A DNA stretch of 64,000 bases from Sphingobacteriales bacterium (lineage in GTDB: Bacteria; Bacteroidota; Bacteroidia; Chitinophagales; UBA2359): NCBI GenBank assembly GCA_016718845.1, contig JADKCK010000009.1, forward strand, positions 1-64,000, in the 5' to 3' direction. The notes under the pieces were generated by a model that saw nothing but the letters and a program-made list of their open reading frames with translations, did not search any database and was not told the origin of the DNA. Made by a program: the position numbers and the translations under genes. Shown one piece after another: positions 56,324-63,800 of this stretch (the stretch's first letter is position 1; every line of letters begins with the position of its first letter).

Positions 56324-56460
56324 ACGCACAACGTTTTGCGGCTTTGCGATGGGCGGGCTTTTGAGCACAAATATTGATGCGGAGCGCTGAACTTTGTGTA
56401 ACCACAAAACTGTCTGCGGAGCACGAAACCCCGCCTATTGCAAATGTGCTGTTAGCTGCT
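56324..56460 (-). repeat. attC-like site 3
   Basis: Plus strand: GCACAACGTTTTGCGGCTTT GCGATGGGCGGGCTTTT ... CTGTCTGCGGAGCACGAAAC CCCGCC ... GCTGTTAGCTGCT. It shares this interior with sites 1, 5, 7 and 10. Confidence 0.85.
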
Positions 56461-56479
56461 GGGCTTCTTGTCGTCCGCA

Positions 56480-56675
56480 TTAGTCGTTCAGTTTTAGTTT
56501 CATCATTATGTCGGTCTGCTGGTCATTGCCCAATTTGAAAAAGTGTTTGTCAAACTCTACGAAACCGTTTTTCTTGTAAAAGTTTATTGCTCTTGGATTT
56601 TCTTCCCTGTCTACCAATTTTTTGCAATTGGTCAATGTTGTCAAGCGTTACTTTTTGTATGTCAATGTTTGTCAT
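56480..56675 (-). pseudogene. Cassette gene remnant: GNAT acetyltransferase with internal deletion
   Basis: Minus strand from ATG at 56675: MTNIDIQKVTLDNIDQLQKI, the usual N-terminus of a small GNAT family. After about 24 codons the frame jumps into the C-terminal end of the same family (EENPRAINFYKKNGFVEFDK, then GNDQQTDIMMKLKLND and a stop at 56480). About 100 central residues, including the acetyl-CoA motif, are missing and the frame is shifted at the join. It still sits in its own module between sites 4 and 3, so decay followed capture. Confidence 0.8.
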
Positions 56676-56703
56676 TTTCGCTTTATGTTTTTGTTGTTTA
56701 AGG

Positions 56704-57124
56704 TTGCTATTAACGTTTTGGGGCTTTGTGTTCGGGTGGAATTAGAAGCACAAATGCCAAATAGAATTACTTTGATAACAACATGGAACAGATTTTACTG
56801 GATTACCTGCCATTTAGCATAGGACTTAAGCTTGTTTTAAAAAAAATAAAAACAACAAAGATTAGAGAACACAGAGAAGAAGAGTTTATGTTCTTCACTG
56901 TCTTGATTACAAACTAAAAATAACCAATAAAAAGCGATACCATAAAAAAATCTCTGTGTTCTCAGTGTCTCCGTTGCAAAAAAAAATCTCCCGAATAGTA
57001 AATTAAAAAACAAGCAATAATATAGAGTAGTTTTAGCAATCATTTACTACTTTTCAATGTCTGCATCAAACTAATGTTCATTTTAGCACTTATGCCCCCA
57101 TTTTGCCAAACCCCTGTTAGGCGT
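56704..57124 (-). repeat. attC-like site 4, interrupted
   Basis: Left part TTGCTATTAACGTTTTGGGG CTTTGTG (56704-56730), right part ATGCCCCCATTTTGCCAAAC CCCTGTTAGGCG (57091-57124). The outer arms match those of the other sites but the middle is about 420 bp instead of about 130 bp. It contains a palindromic repeat of the type seen at 2754-2812 (GAACACAGAGA at about 56867 with TCTCTGTGTTC at about 56950). Confidence 0.7.
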
Positions 57125-57175
57125 TCGCTTTTTTTTGTTTAACTATTTGTTGTAATACCTTTGCAAACAATTAGA

Positions 57176-57643
57176 TTAAAGTTTGGTGTCATTTATAGCG
57201 TAAATATTCCCCACACCAACTTCTCCATTTTCCAATTCAAATTTTGCTAATATTCTTCTGTACCCGTCTCCCTCAAATTCGTCTAAATATGTCCAATTGT
57301 TAACTAATTCGTCAGAAAAGAGTATGAATGCTTCAATATTTTCTTGTTCGTCAATAGCAGAATGCTTAAATCCATAGTAGCCCAATTCTGCTCCCCAACC
57401 TTCTTTAACTAATTTGCCCTTTACAATGCCTTTTATCCATTTTCCATTGATGTGTTCAATCTTTGAATGGTTTGGTCTATTTGGTGCAAGAGTTCCGTAA
57501 ATGATTATTGACTTTTGTGGTTTATATTCATTTAAAAATTGTTCTTCGGCTACGGTTAAATCTACTTTGTCAATTTTGTCCACACCTTTACCTTGCAATG
57601 TTATTATTATGTTTAGGTCTTTAATTAGTGTATCTATTTCCAT
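57176..57643 (-). CDS. Cassette gene: gamma-glutamylcyclotransferase-like (AIG2/GGCT) protein
   Basis: A 155-residue protein. Residues 1-38 are a helical extension (IDTLIKDLNIIITLQGKG). The GGCT fold follows: IIIYGTLAPNRPNHSKIEHI with the nucleotide-like loop YGTLAP, KGIVKGKLVKEGWGAELGYY, and LDEFEGDGYRRILAKFEL, where the glutamate of D-E-F-E is the usual catalytic acid position. Members cleave gamma-glutamyl-amino acids to 5-oxoproline or act on amine adducts; the substrate is not known here. It has its own module, with start-word GTTGGGC (57699-57705) and closing site complement GTTAGGC. Confidence 0.85.
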   Translation of the reverse strand: MEIDTLIKDLNIIITLQGKGVDKIDKVDLTVAEEQFLNEYKPQKSIIIYGTLAPNRPNHSKIEHINGKWIKGIVKGKLVKEGWGAELGYYGFKHSAIDEQENIEAFILFSDELVNNWTYLDEFEGDGYRRILAKFELENGEVGVGNIYAINDTKL

Positions 57644-57697
57644 ATTCTCTTCTGTATGTGAATGTTAATTCTTGTCTATCGGGGTTTCGTTAAAGTG

Positions 57698-57858
57698 ATG
57701 CCCAACGTTTTTTGGCTTTGCGTTGGTGGGGTTTAGAAAGTACAAATGTTGATGCGGAAAACCAAACTTTGATTAACCACAAAACTGTCTGCGGAGCACT
57801 GAACCGCCACTTTTGCCACCACGAAGTAGCACCGCAGGTAAACCCGTGTTAGCAGTAG
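57698..57858 (-). repeat. attC-like site 5
   Basis: Plus strand: GATGCCCAACGTTTTTTGGC TTTGCG ... CTGTCTGCGGAGCACTGAAC CGCCACTTTTGCC ... CCGTGTTAGCAGTA. Its terminal word GTTAGCAGTA equals, on the opposite strand, the start of the aldo/keto reductase module at 58934-58943. Confidence 0.83.
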
Positions 57859-57893
57859 GCTTTTCTGTCTGTCGTTGAAGTTGTTTAGTCATA

Positions 57894-58850
57894 CTAATAA
57901 CGAGTTCCAATTGTTTCTGATGGCATAGAATTTTGTATTGTAGCCAAATCGGTTTTAGTTAATTCCACTTTAAATGCCCTAAGTTCTCTTCGAGACGGTT
58001 AACATTTCTAGTACCTGGAATAGTCACGATTTCATCGTTTTGACTAAGAACCCAAGCAAGTGCAACTTGTGCTTTGGAAACTTTTTTGTCTTGTGCAATT
58101 TGCTCCACAACCTCTACAAATTTCAGATTTTCCTTTATCGCTTCTTCTGTAAAGCGAGGAAGTGTAAGACGCCAATCACTTGCTTCTAAATCTGCTCGAC
58201 TTTTGATTGCCCCTGTTAAGAACCCTCGCCCAAGAGGACTATAAGCTACAAAGGTGATTCCGAGTTCTTGACATACATCCAAAATTTCTTGCTCTGGTTC
58301 TCTGCTCCACAATGAATATTCGTTTTGTACAGCAGTAAGTGGGTGAACTGCATGTGCTCTTCGAATCATTTCTACATTCGCCTCACAAATGCCTAAGTGT
58401 TTTACTTTTCCCGTGTTTTACCAAGTCACTCATCGCACCAACAATTTCTTCAATTTCTACTTTCGGGTCCTGTCGATGCATATAATACAAGTCAATTGTG
58501 TCGACTTCCAAATTTTGAAGACTTTGTTCACATGCTTGTCTTATGTATTCTGGTTTACCGTTTAGTCCAAGAAATTCACCTTTAGGTCCTCGCATTACAG
58601 CAAACTTGGTCGCTAAAATTACTTCGCTCCACCGTCCTTTGAACGCTTTTCCTAATAGTCGTTCATTTGCTCCCCAACCATACATGTCGGCTGTATCGAA
58701 AAAATTAACTCCTAAGTCTATGGCTTTATGCAATGTATTGATTGATTCCTGTTCATTAAAAGAACCATAAAACTCAGACATGCCCATACAGCCAAGTCCG
58801 ATTCTATTAACTGTCAGCGTACTGTGTCCTAATGTTGTTGTTTGCTTCAC
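57894..58850 (-). pseudogene. Cassette gene: aldo/keto reductase broken by two frameshifts
   Basis: Three pieces of one AKR barrel of about 318 residues: 58850-58383 starts MKQTTTLGHSTLTVNRIGLG with catalytic FFDTADMYGWGANERLLGKA and LYYMHRQDP; after a shift near 58413 the text continues KVKHLGICEANVEMIRRAHA and runs as 58369-57959 (SLWSREPEQEILDVCQELGI, AYSPLGRGFL, IPGTRNVNRLEENL); after a second shift near 57966 it ends KVELTKTDLATIQNSMPSET with a stop at 57894. The first needs one A fewer in an AAAA run, the second one G more in a GGG run. Both are homopolymer changes. It belongs to the AKR13-like group (YghZ/oxidoreductase type, NADPH-dependent). Confidence 0.85.
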
Positions 58851-58933
58851 TGTGTCTATTTTTTTAATAATTAATTATGCGTTTTTGTCTGTCGTTTTTA
58901 TGTCTGATTGTTTTGGTTAGTCGTTGTCTAAGC

Positions 58934-59073
58934 TTACTGCTAACGTTTTGAGGCTACAAGAAGTTGGCGATTTCGGAGACGAAAACTATCTGCCACTACT
59001 GAACTTGAGACGAAGCACAAAACTTCATTTAACCACTGAACCGCCAATTTTTTGTAGGTGCTGTTAGCGGTTC
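58934..59073 (-). repeat. attC-like site 6
   Basis: Plus strand: TTACTGCTAACGTTTTGAGG CTACAAGAAGTTGGCG ... ACCGCCAATTTTTTGTAGGT GCTGTTAGCGGTTCGGG. The CTACAAGAA/TTTTTTGTAG part gives this site its own inner stem. Confidence 0.83.
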
Positions 59074-59085
59074 GGGCTTCTTCTT

Positions 59086-59601
59086 CTAATGTCTTTTTAG
59101 TTCCCATTTCCATATCAGTCCATCGACTAGGTGATTTATTTCTTCAACTTTCTTAAAGCCGCATTTTTGTAAAACTTTCGTTGAAGGATTGTCCTGTCCA
59201 AGAGTGTGTGCAATAATTGATTTAACTCTTTCGTCTCTAAGTGCGTTCTCTATTAGTCCCGTTGCCATTTCAGTTGCCAGTCCACGATTACGGTAGCCTG
59301 ATGCTATTTCATACCCAAGTTCCACCGTCCCGTCACTTGTCGGTTTCCCTTTATACCCACCACTTCCAATAAGTTTGTTGTCCTGCTTGTGAATAGGAAA
59401 ATATGTCCACCAATTTTTTTCTTCTTCACTGTCTGTTAATTTGTCAATTGAATACTTCAATGCATCAACACCAAACTCTGTCCAATTGTCTTGAACAGTT
59501 GCATTAATTTTTTTTGAAAGAATTTCATTCCCTTCTATTGCTGATTTCAATATTTCGATATCGCAGGCAATTAGCTTTAAGTTTTTTGTGTCTATAATCA
59601 T
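59086..59601 (-). CDS. Cassette gene: GNAT acetyltransferase, RimJ/RimL-like
   Basis: About 171 residues from the ATG at 59601; the longer frame reaches into the upstream attC-like site and is rejected. Pattern: LKLIACDIEILKSAIEGNEI, NWWTYFPIHKQDNKLIGSGG, ELGYEIASGYRNRGLATEMA (acetyl-CoA loop R-N-R-G-L-A), and AHTLGQDNPSTKVLQKCGFK. It is a distant relative of the enzyme at 55782. One module between sites 7 and 6; the ATG lies 40 bp inside the module. Confidence 0.88.
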   Translation of the reverse strand: MIIDTKNLKLIACDIEILKSAIEGNEILSKKINATVQDNWTEFGVDALKYSIDKLTDSEEEKNWWTYFPIHKQDNKLIGSGGYKGKPTSDGTVELGYEIASGYRNRGLATEMATGLIENALRDERVKSIIAHTLGQDNPSTKVLQKCGFKKVEEINHLVDGLIWKWELKRH

Positions 59602-59639
59602 TTCTTGTCTAAATGTTTGTTTGGGTCGTCTTTTAGCCT

Positions 59640-59778
59640 GACCGCTAACGTTTTGCAGATTTGCGATGGGCGGGCTTTTCAGCACAAATGTTTATTCGGA
59701 GCACAAAACTTTGATTAACCACAAATGTGTCTGCGGAGTACTGAACCGCCACTTTTGCCAAACTGCTGTTAGTGGCTG
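59640..59778 (-). repeat. attC-like site 7
   Basis: Plus strand: GACCGCTAACGTTTTGCAGA TTTGCGATGGGCGGGCTTTT CAGCACAAATG ... CTGTCTGCGGAGTACTGAAC CGCCACTTTTGCCAAACTGC TGTTAGTGGCTG (each block contiguous or nearly so). Confidence 0.87.
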
Positions 59779-59910
59779 TTTTTCTATTCATTCGGCATTT
59801 TTTTCTGAATTCGTTGTATAAATTCCATTTTGTCTGTCAGATCTTAAGTTAAAATTTCTTTGTTGACCAGAATTTTAATTAGATTGATAACTTCTGTTGC
59901 CTTTGCATTG

Positions 59911-60535
59911 TTAGTTACAATGTAAGTCTAATTTATGCGTGTCCCGAAATACATAATAATTTTTGACTTGGTTTTGTGTTAAATTGTTCTCAATAAAATA
60001 CTCAAATTTATCTAACTCGTCTAGTTCTCCGTCTATTGGCAACATTGCCTTTTCGTCTTTCTTGTATGGTGTTGTTACTTTTATGAAATAGCAAAACTCT
60101 TCTTTATGTGGAAATTTGTCAAACGCTGTATTGCCAATTAGCAAACAAGGATAATTGTCTTTTTGGTAGTCAAGTGTCTTAAATTCTTCTGGAACAACAT
60201 AAGTATCTCGTTCAATTGGCTTGTCCTTATCCACGTTGCCAACGTCAAAACCGTCATAAATAATTTTGTATTTATCGCTATTGCATAAAGTTCTTCGTCA
60301 TGCATATAAGCTTTTGAGTTGTGAATTTCTTGCGTTCCAAGTGTAACCAATAACTTTTATCTTCTCCGAAAGATTTCAACAAATCAAAATTTTTGCTTTA
60401 GCTTCATTGGCTTGGCTTAATTTGTCTTTTTGTTAGACGTAAAAATCCCCAAAGCAATATAGTGTCGGTGTTTTCCGTTGCTTTCATATTAGAAAACATT
60501 TTATCAATTTTCTCTAACGAAATTTTGTTTTTCAT
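59911..60535 (-). pseudogene. Cassette gene: unknown protein broken by several frameshifts
   Basis: From the ATG at 60535 (MKNKISLEKIDKMFSNMKAT, ENTDTILLWGF) the apparent protein continues in other frames: NFDLLKSFGEDKSYWLHL, then GTQEIHNSKAYMHDEELYAI, then DKYKIIYDGFDVGNVDKDKP and on through DTYVVPEEFKTLDYQKDNYP to DTHKLDLHCN and a stop at 59911. At least three indels are needed, for a protein of about 205 residues. I do not know the family. The amount of damage in one cassette is greater than elsewhere, so true decay is more likely here than sequencing error alone. Confidence 0.6.
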
Positions 60536-60637
60536 TGATTGTGATTTTGAGTTGTTACATCCAAAGTCAATAAAATGTCCACAATTATTATTCTCATCTT
60601 TCAGTTTATTGTCTGATTGTTCGGTGTCGCTTTAAAA

Positions 60638-60758
60638 TAGCCGCTACGTTGGGCTTTGCGTTCAGAAATCAAGCAAAGCTGATATTATTACTAAATTTCA
60701 ATTGAAAAACTACTGTAGTTTTTCAGCCCGCCTGACGCAAAACCCTTGTTAGCGGCTG
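60638..60758 (-). repeat. attC-like site 8
   Basis: Plus strand: TAGCCGCTACGTTGGGCTTT GCGTTCAG ... an inner palindrome AAAAACTACTGTAGTTTTT ... CCCGCCTGACGCAAAACCCT TGTTAGCGGCTG. Confidence 0.8.
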
Positions 60759-60762
60759 TTCT

Positions 60763-61401
60763 TTATTTTATTCCGAGTTTTTCATTTAATTTTTGGGTTG
60801 TCGTTCTATAAATTTGTTCAATAGGAACAAGTAAATTTTCTATTTCATTCTTGTCAACAAATTGCTTTTGGATTTTTACAAAGTCTGTAATATTTTCAAT
60901 TCGTTGTATCATTTCTTCTCCAAACATTTTTAGGATTTTGCCTTTAAGTCCAATTTGGATTGCTCTTCTTTCTTGTTTATTTCCAAAAGGGTCGTGGTCT
61001 GGATCCCATTGAAGCCGTACTTCTTTTTGTAGTAATTCGTCTTTCCAATTTTCAATGCTTTGGTAAACGGTTTCCTTAAAAGATGAATAAGTCGCATTAT
61101 CAAGAATTGTCTCAAAGTCGGATTTTTTAATCCAAATTGCGATTACATTTTCTTGATTTTCTTTTTCAGCCCAACCACATCTATACATCATCCAAAGGAA
61201 GTTTGGTTTTATCCAAGACATTCTGTTGTAACTGAAATGACTTCCCCCAAGTTTTTGATGTGTGGTTGCAAATTCCGCAATTTGTTTATTGTAAGCTTGA
61301 TACAATACTATTAATTCGTCAGTCTGTTGTCCTAAAATAACTTGTCCACTTTTAGGAATATTTGCACTTTGGTCTAAATATTTTATTGTTTTAAGTATCA
61401 T
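60763..61401 (-). CDS. Cassette gene: DUF4291 protein
   Basis: About 212 residues. Diagnostic stretch: HFSYNRMSWIKPNFLWMMYR, CGWAEKENQENVIAIWIKKS, VRLQWDPDHDPFGNKQERRA and IQIGLKG. DUF4291 proteins are widespread in bacteria and fungi and are of unknown function; the conserved Y-N-R-M-S-W-I-K-P and W-D-P-D-H-D-P motifs suggest an enzyme. The ATG at 61401 overlaps the TGA of the upstream gene (ATGA), so both are translated from one message. Position right after attC-like site 8 (stop 60763) fits a cassette whose terminal gene abuts its site. Confidence 0.92.
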   Translation of the reverse strand: MILKTIKYLDQSANIPKSGQVILGQQTDELIVLYQAYNKQIAEFATTHQKLGGSHFSYNRMSWIKPNFLWMMYRCGWAEKENQENVIAIWIKKSDFETILDNATYSSFKETVYQSIENWKDELLQKEVRLQWDPDHDPFGNKQERRAIQIGLKGKILKMFGEEMIQRIENITDFVKIQKQFVDKNEIENLLVPIEQIYRTTTQKLNEKLGIK

Positions 61402-61874
61402 ACAAACCAAGGTATTTCTTTATAATATTCTTCCAAGTTGTCAAAATCACCAGCTTTATAACATTCAACAACATATTCTAACGCATTTTTGGCATTCTCA
61501 GAAGTTTGTTTTTTTAGGTATTCAATAGTTTCTTTAACACCTTGAAATGGCACTAATTGAATATCAATATAACAGTATGTGTCAAAATCAATTCGTTTGG
61601 TATCCCATACTCTAATACAATCTTCAATTTGTTTGTGTTTTCCAAGTATGTAACAAGCAAGCATTAAACTATCTCCTGAAACTCCAACATTCTCGTCTTC
61701 TCGTAATTCTGTTAGTATTCTTAAAAAATCAAGTGCAAATTCTCTATTTTGTTGTTTGTCAAAATATTTAACCATTTCAAGTCTTAAATTTCTGTTTTCT
61801 TCAATTTCTTCAATTGAATAACTTGAAAGTTTGCTTGTTTGTTGAATTTCATTTATAATATTTTCTATGTTCAT
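61398..61874 (-). CDS. Cassette gene: helical-repeat-like hypothetical protein
   Basis: A 158-residue acidic, all-helical protein (SKLSSYSIEEIEENRNLRLE, REFALDFLRILTELREDENV, DSLMLACYILGKHKQIEDCI, NAKNALEYVVECYKAGDFDN). The helix spacing recalls TPR/HEAT-type repeats, but no strict motif is seen. It is first gene of a two-gene cassette, coupled to DUF4291 by a 4-bp overlap. Two-gene cassettes are often functional pairs, including toxin-antitoxin pairs. A binding-partner role for this protein is only a suggestion. Upstream lies the module boundary word at 61904-61916. Confidence 0.75.
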   Translation of the reverse strand: MNIENIINEIQQTSKLSSYSIEEIEENRNLRLEMVKYFDKQQNREFALDFLRILTELREDENVGVSGDSLMLACYILGKHKQIEDCIRVWDTKRIDFDTYCYIDIQLVPFQGVKETIEYLKKQTSENAKNALEYVVECYKAGDFDNLEEYYKEIPWFV

Positions 61875-62691
61875 CTTTAAATTATTGGATTGTGTTCGGG
61901 TAGAATAGCCGCTAACTCGTTAATATACGCACCTTTTCGCTTTTCGCGAGGTATTGTTAAAATATATAATTAATTATCTTGTTGTATAAGTTACTGATAA
62001 TCAATATTTTGTAAAAAATAATTTTTTTGCGAGCCAAAACAATACAAAATGCGTACCTTGGTAGACTTTGGCAAAACAATACAAAATACGCACCTTTTTA
62101 TTCGGTTTTTTGTCCAATAAAAATGACTTCATTATTCACAATTTCGGTCAAATAATGCTTATTGTCTTGCTTGTTATTGTGGTTGCGGATTTTGTTTTTG
62201 CTTGTTTGTATTATTTCAAACGGCGTCTAAGGCACCGCCGATGGTTAGTTACATTAGCTGCCATCGTTTAGCCTGCAAAGATAAACTAAAGAAATGGAAA
62301 TAGAAATGATTTTCAAAAAAAGGAAAAATAATTTTTGGGCTTTTCCTATCCGTATTTGGTTCAAATGAGTAAAAATATTTGGACAAATGGCGTTAGCTTG
62401 CGTTTTGCTTTGTAGGGTTGTGCATGCATGTTTTGAACATTGCAAGCGGGTAATTAGACCTACTACTCCTGATGGCAACGTTGTTTGAAATCAATTTGTT
62501 TGGCAAATGCTGAATTAGGCTAAAAAAAACGCCCTACCATAATTGGCAGGGCGTTTTTTTTGTTGGATATTTAGGATGGGGGGGGATTGGTTTGGAGGGG
62601 GCGAAGGTGGGGGAAAGTTCAAATTTAGTACAAAAGCCCAAATTACGCACATCTGCCCCTTTTTCATAAATACAATGTTGTGGGTTTGTGC
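61875..62691. other. Gene-free region between the array and the PIN module
   Basis: 61901-61916 is the boundary word of the first cassette (minus strand GTTAGCGGCTATTCT). 62034-62095 repeats AAAACAATACAAAAT-GCGTACC twice. A rightward frame of up to 67 codons ending at 62271 has one hydrophobic stretch (MLIVLLVIVVADFVFACLYY) but no start signals; I leave it unannotated. 62250-62340 resembles 63525-63620. The flanking terminator repeat is at 62485-62600. Confidence 0.55.
62485..62600 (+). repeat. Island-flanking terminator repeat, copy 2
   Basis: AAATCAATTTGTTTGGCAAA, TGCTGAATTAGGCTAAAAAA, hairpin CGCCCTACC/GGCAGGGCG, TTTTTTTTGTTGGATATTTA and a G-rich run ending GGAGGGGGCGAAGGTGGG. Confidence 0.88.
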
Positions 62692-63114
62692 TTATTCTTG
62701 TGGCTGATGATTTTCCCAATATTCCTTTGGTGTTACGATTTTGGTTTGTTTGTAAGTTGCAAAAGTAAAATCTGTTGTGTTGCCAGTAATAACAAAGTCC
62801 GCCAAGCAAACATCTGCAAGTTCTAAAATCATATTATCGTCTTTATCTGAAATTAAGTCAAGTTGAATGGTGGGTTTGTATTTTTGAGCTTTTCTCTCAA
62901 TGTCTGCCAACAAACTTTCTGCTCTGTGAAAAAAGTCTTGAAATTTGGCAAATTTTGGGCGTGATAAAACTTCGTAATATTCAGCCAAAAGTTGTTCAGA
63001 AATACAGCATTCAAATTTGTCTACTACAAACAATTCGTAAATAATGCGATAAGGATAACTTCGTTGTATAATGGAAGATACCAATACATTTGTATCAATA
63101 ACTATTTTTTGCAT
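62692..63114 (-). CDS. PIN-domain toxin of a type II toxin-antitoxin pair
   Basis: A 140-residue protein of the PIN group annotated as putative toxin-antitoxin toxin component. Acidic residues of the RNase site: IVIDTNVLVSS at the start, EYYEVLSRPKFAKF, and LISDKDDNMILELADVCLAD followed by ADFVITGNTTDF. PIN toxins are Mg2+-dependent RNases that cut tRNA, rRNA or mRNA. The start overlaps the end of the antitoxin gene by 20 bp, the normal order for such pairs. It lies between two copies of the terminator repeat. Confidence 0.9.
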   Translation of the reverse strand: MQKIVIDTNVLVSSIIQRSYPYRIIYELFVVDKFECCISEQLLAEYYEVLSRPKFAKFQDFFHRAESLLADIERKAQKYKPTIQLDLISDKDDNMILELADVCLADFVITGNTTDFTFATYKQTKIVTPKEYWENHQPQE

Positions 63115-63325
63115 TTTTGCGTACTGCTTTTACTTCGTTAGTGATTTCGTCCATTGTCATTTTAGAAAGTCCGTGTTTCTCTGCGAGTTCTATGCACTTA
63201 TCTATATTTTGACGCATCAATTCTCTACTAACAAGTTCTATAAACTCTGTAAAGTTTAATTTTTCGGTTTTAATCCCAAATTTATTATATTCTATGTCTG
63301 ATATGACAATATTTAGTGTCCTCAT
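63095..63325 (-). CDS. Antitoxin partner of the PIN toxin
   Basis: A 76-residue protein, first gene of the pair. It starts MRTLNIVISDIEYNKFGIKT, a beta strand plus helix like ribbon-helix-helix DNA-binding antitoxins, and continues with ELVSRELMRQNIDKCIELAE and a basic C-terminal helix (TNEVKAVRKNAKNSY) that would wrap the toxin. Antitoxins of this kind also repress their own operon. The family assignment rests mainly on the neighbouring toxin. Confidence 0.8.
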   Translation of the reverse strand: MRTLNIVISDIEYNKFGIKTEKLNFTEFIELVSRELMRQNIDKCIELAEKHGLSKMTMDEITNEVKAVRKNAKNSY

Positions 63326-63401
63326 TGTTTAGCTATTTTAGTACAAATAAATAACGTAATTTTTAGTCAAATGTTTTGTTTAACGTTTTTTTTTTAGCAT
63401 A

Positions 63402-63530
63402 ACCTACAATGGTTTGCGGCTTACCGAAGGTGGCGGGCTTTTCAGCACAAATGTTTATTCGGATTACCAAACTTTCGGCTACCACAAAACTGTCTGCGGA
63501 GCACGAAACTGCCATAGTTTAGCATTGCAA
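63402..63530 (-). repeat. Degenerate attC-like site 10
   Basis: Plus strand: TTTGCGGCTTACCGAAGGTG GCGGGCTTTTCAGCACAAAT GTTTATTCGG ... CTGTCTGCGGAGCACGAAAC TGCC ... TAGCATTGC. The interior is nearly identical to site 7, but the outer GTTRRRY words are eroded. It lies just upstream of the PIN module. Confidence 0.75.
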
Positions 63531-63674
63531 AGGTACAATAAAAAAATGAAAATAAGAAATGATTTTCAAAAAAAAGAAAAAATAATTTCGGGGCTTTTTC
63601 TATCGGTACTTTGGTCAACACCTCTTTGTAATTGCTATTCGCCGCTGCATATTTATTTGTGAACATTGCAATTT

Positions 63675-63800
63675 GTTTGAAATCAATTTGTTTCGCCGAA
63701 GCTGCGAGTTAGGCTAAAAAAAACGCCCTACCATGATTGGCAGGGCGTTTTTTTGTTGTTCGATACTTAAAATGGAGAGGGACGGTTTTGGAGGGGGCGA
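63675..63800 (+). repeat. Island-flanking terminator repeat, copy 3
   Basis: TTTGAAATCAATTTGTTTCG, CCGAAGCTGCGAGTTAGGCT, hairpin CGCCCTACC/GGCAGGGCG, TTTTTTTGTTG and the G-rich stretch with GGAGGGGGCGAAGGTGGG. Confidence 0.88.

Noticed and set aside
62068..62271. 67-codon frame with a hydrophobic segment
   Set aside because: Only a TTG or an inner ATG start, repeated upstream sequence, and no homology I recognise; left as a remark in the gap entry.
54296..63530. Insertion sequence or prophage origin for the island
   Set aside because: No transposase, phage structural gene or terminal inverted repeats were seen; module-specific boundary words fit cassettes better.
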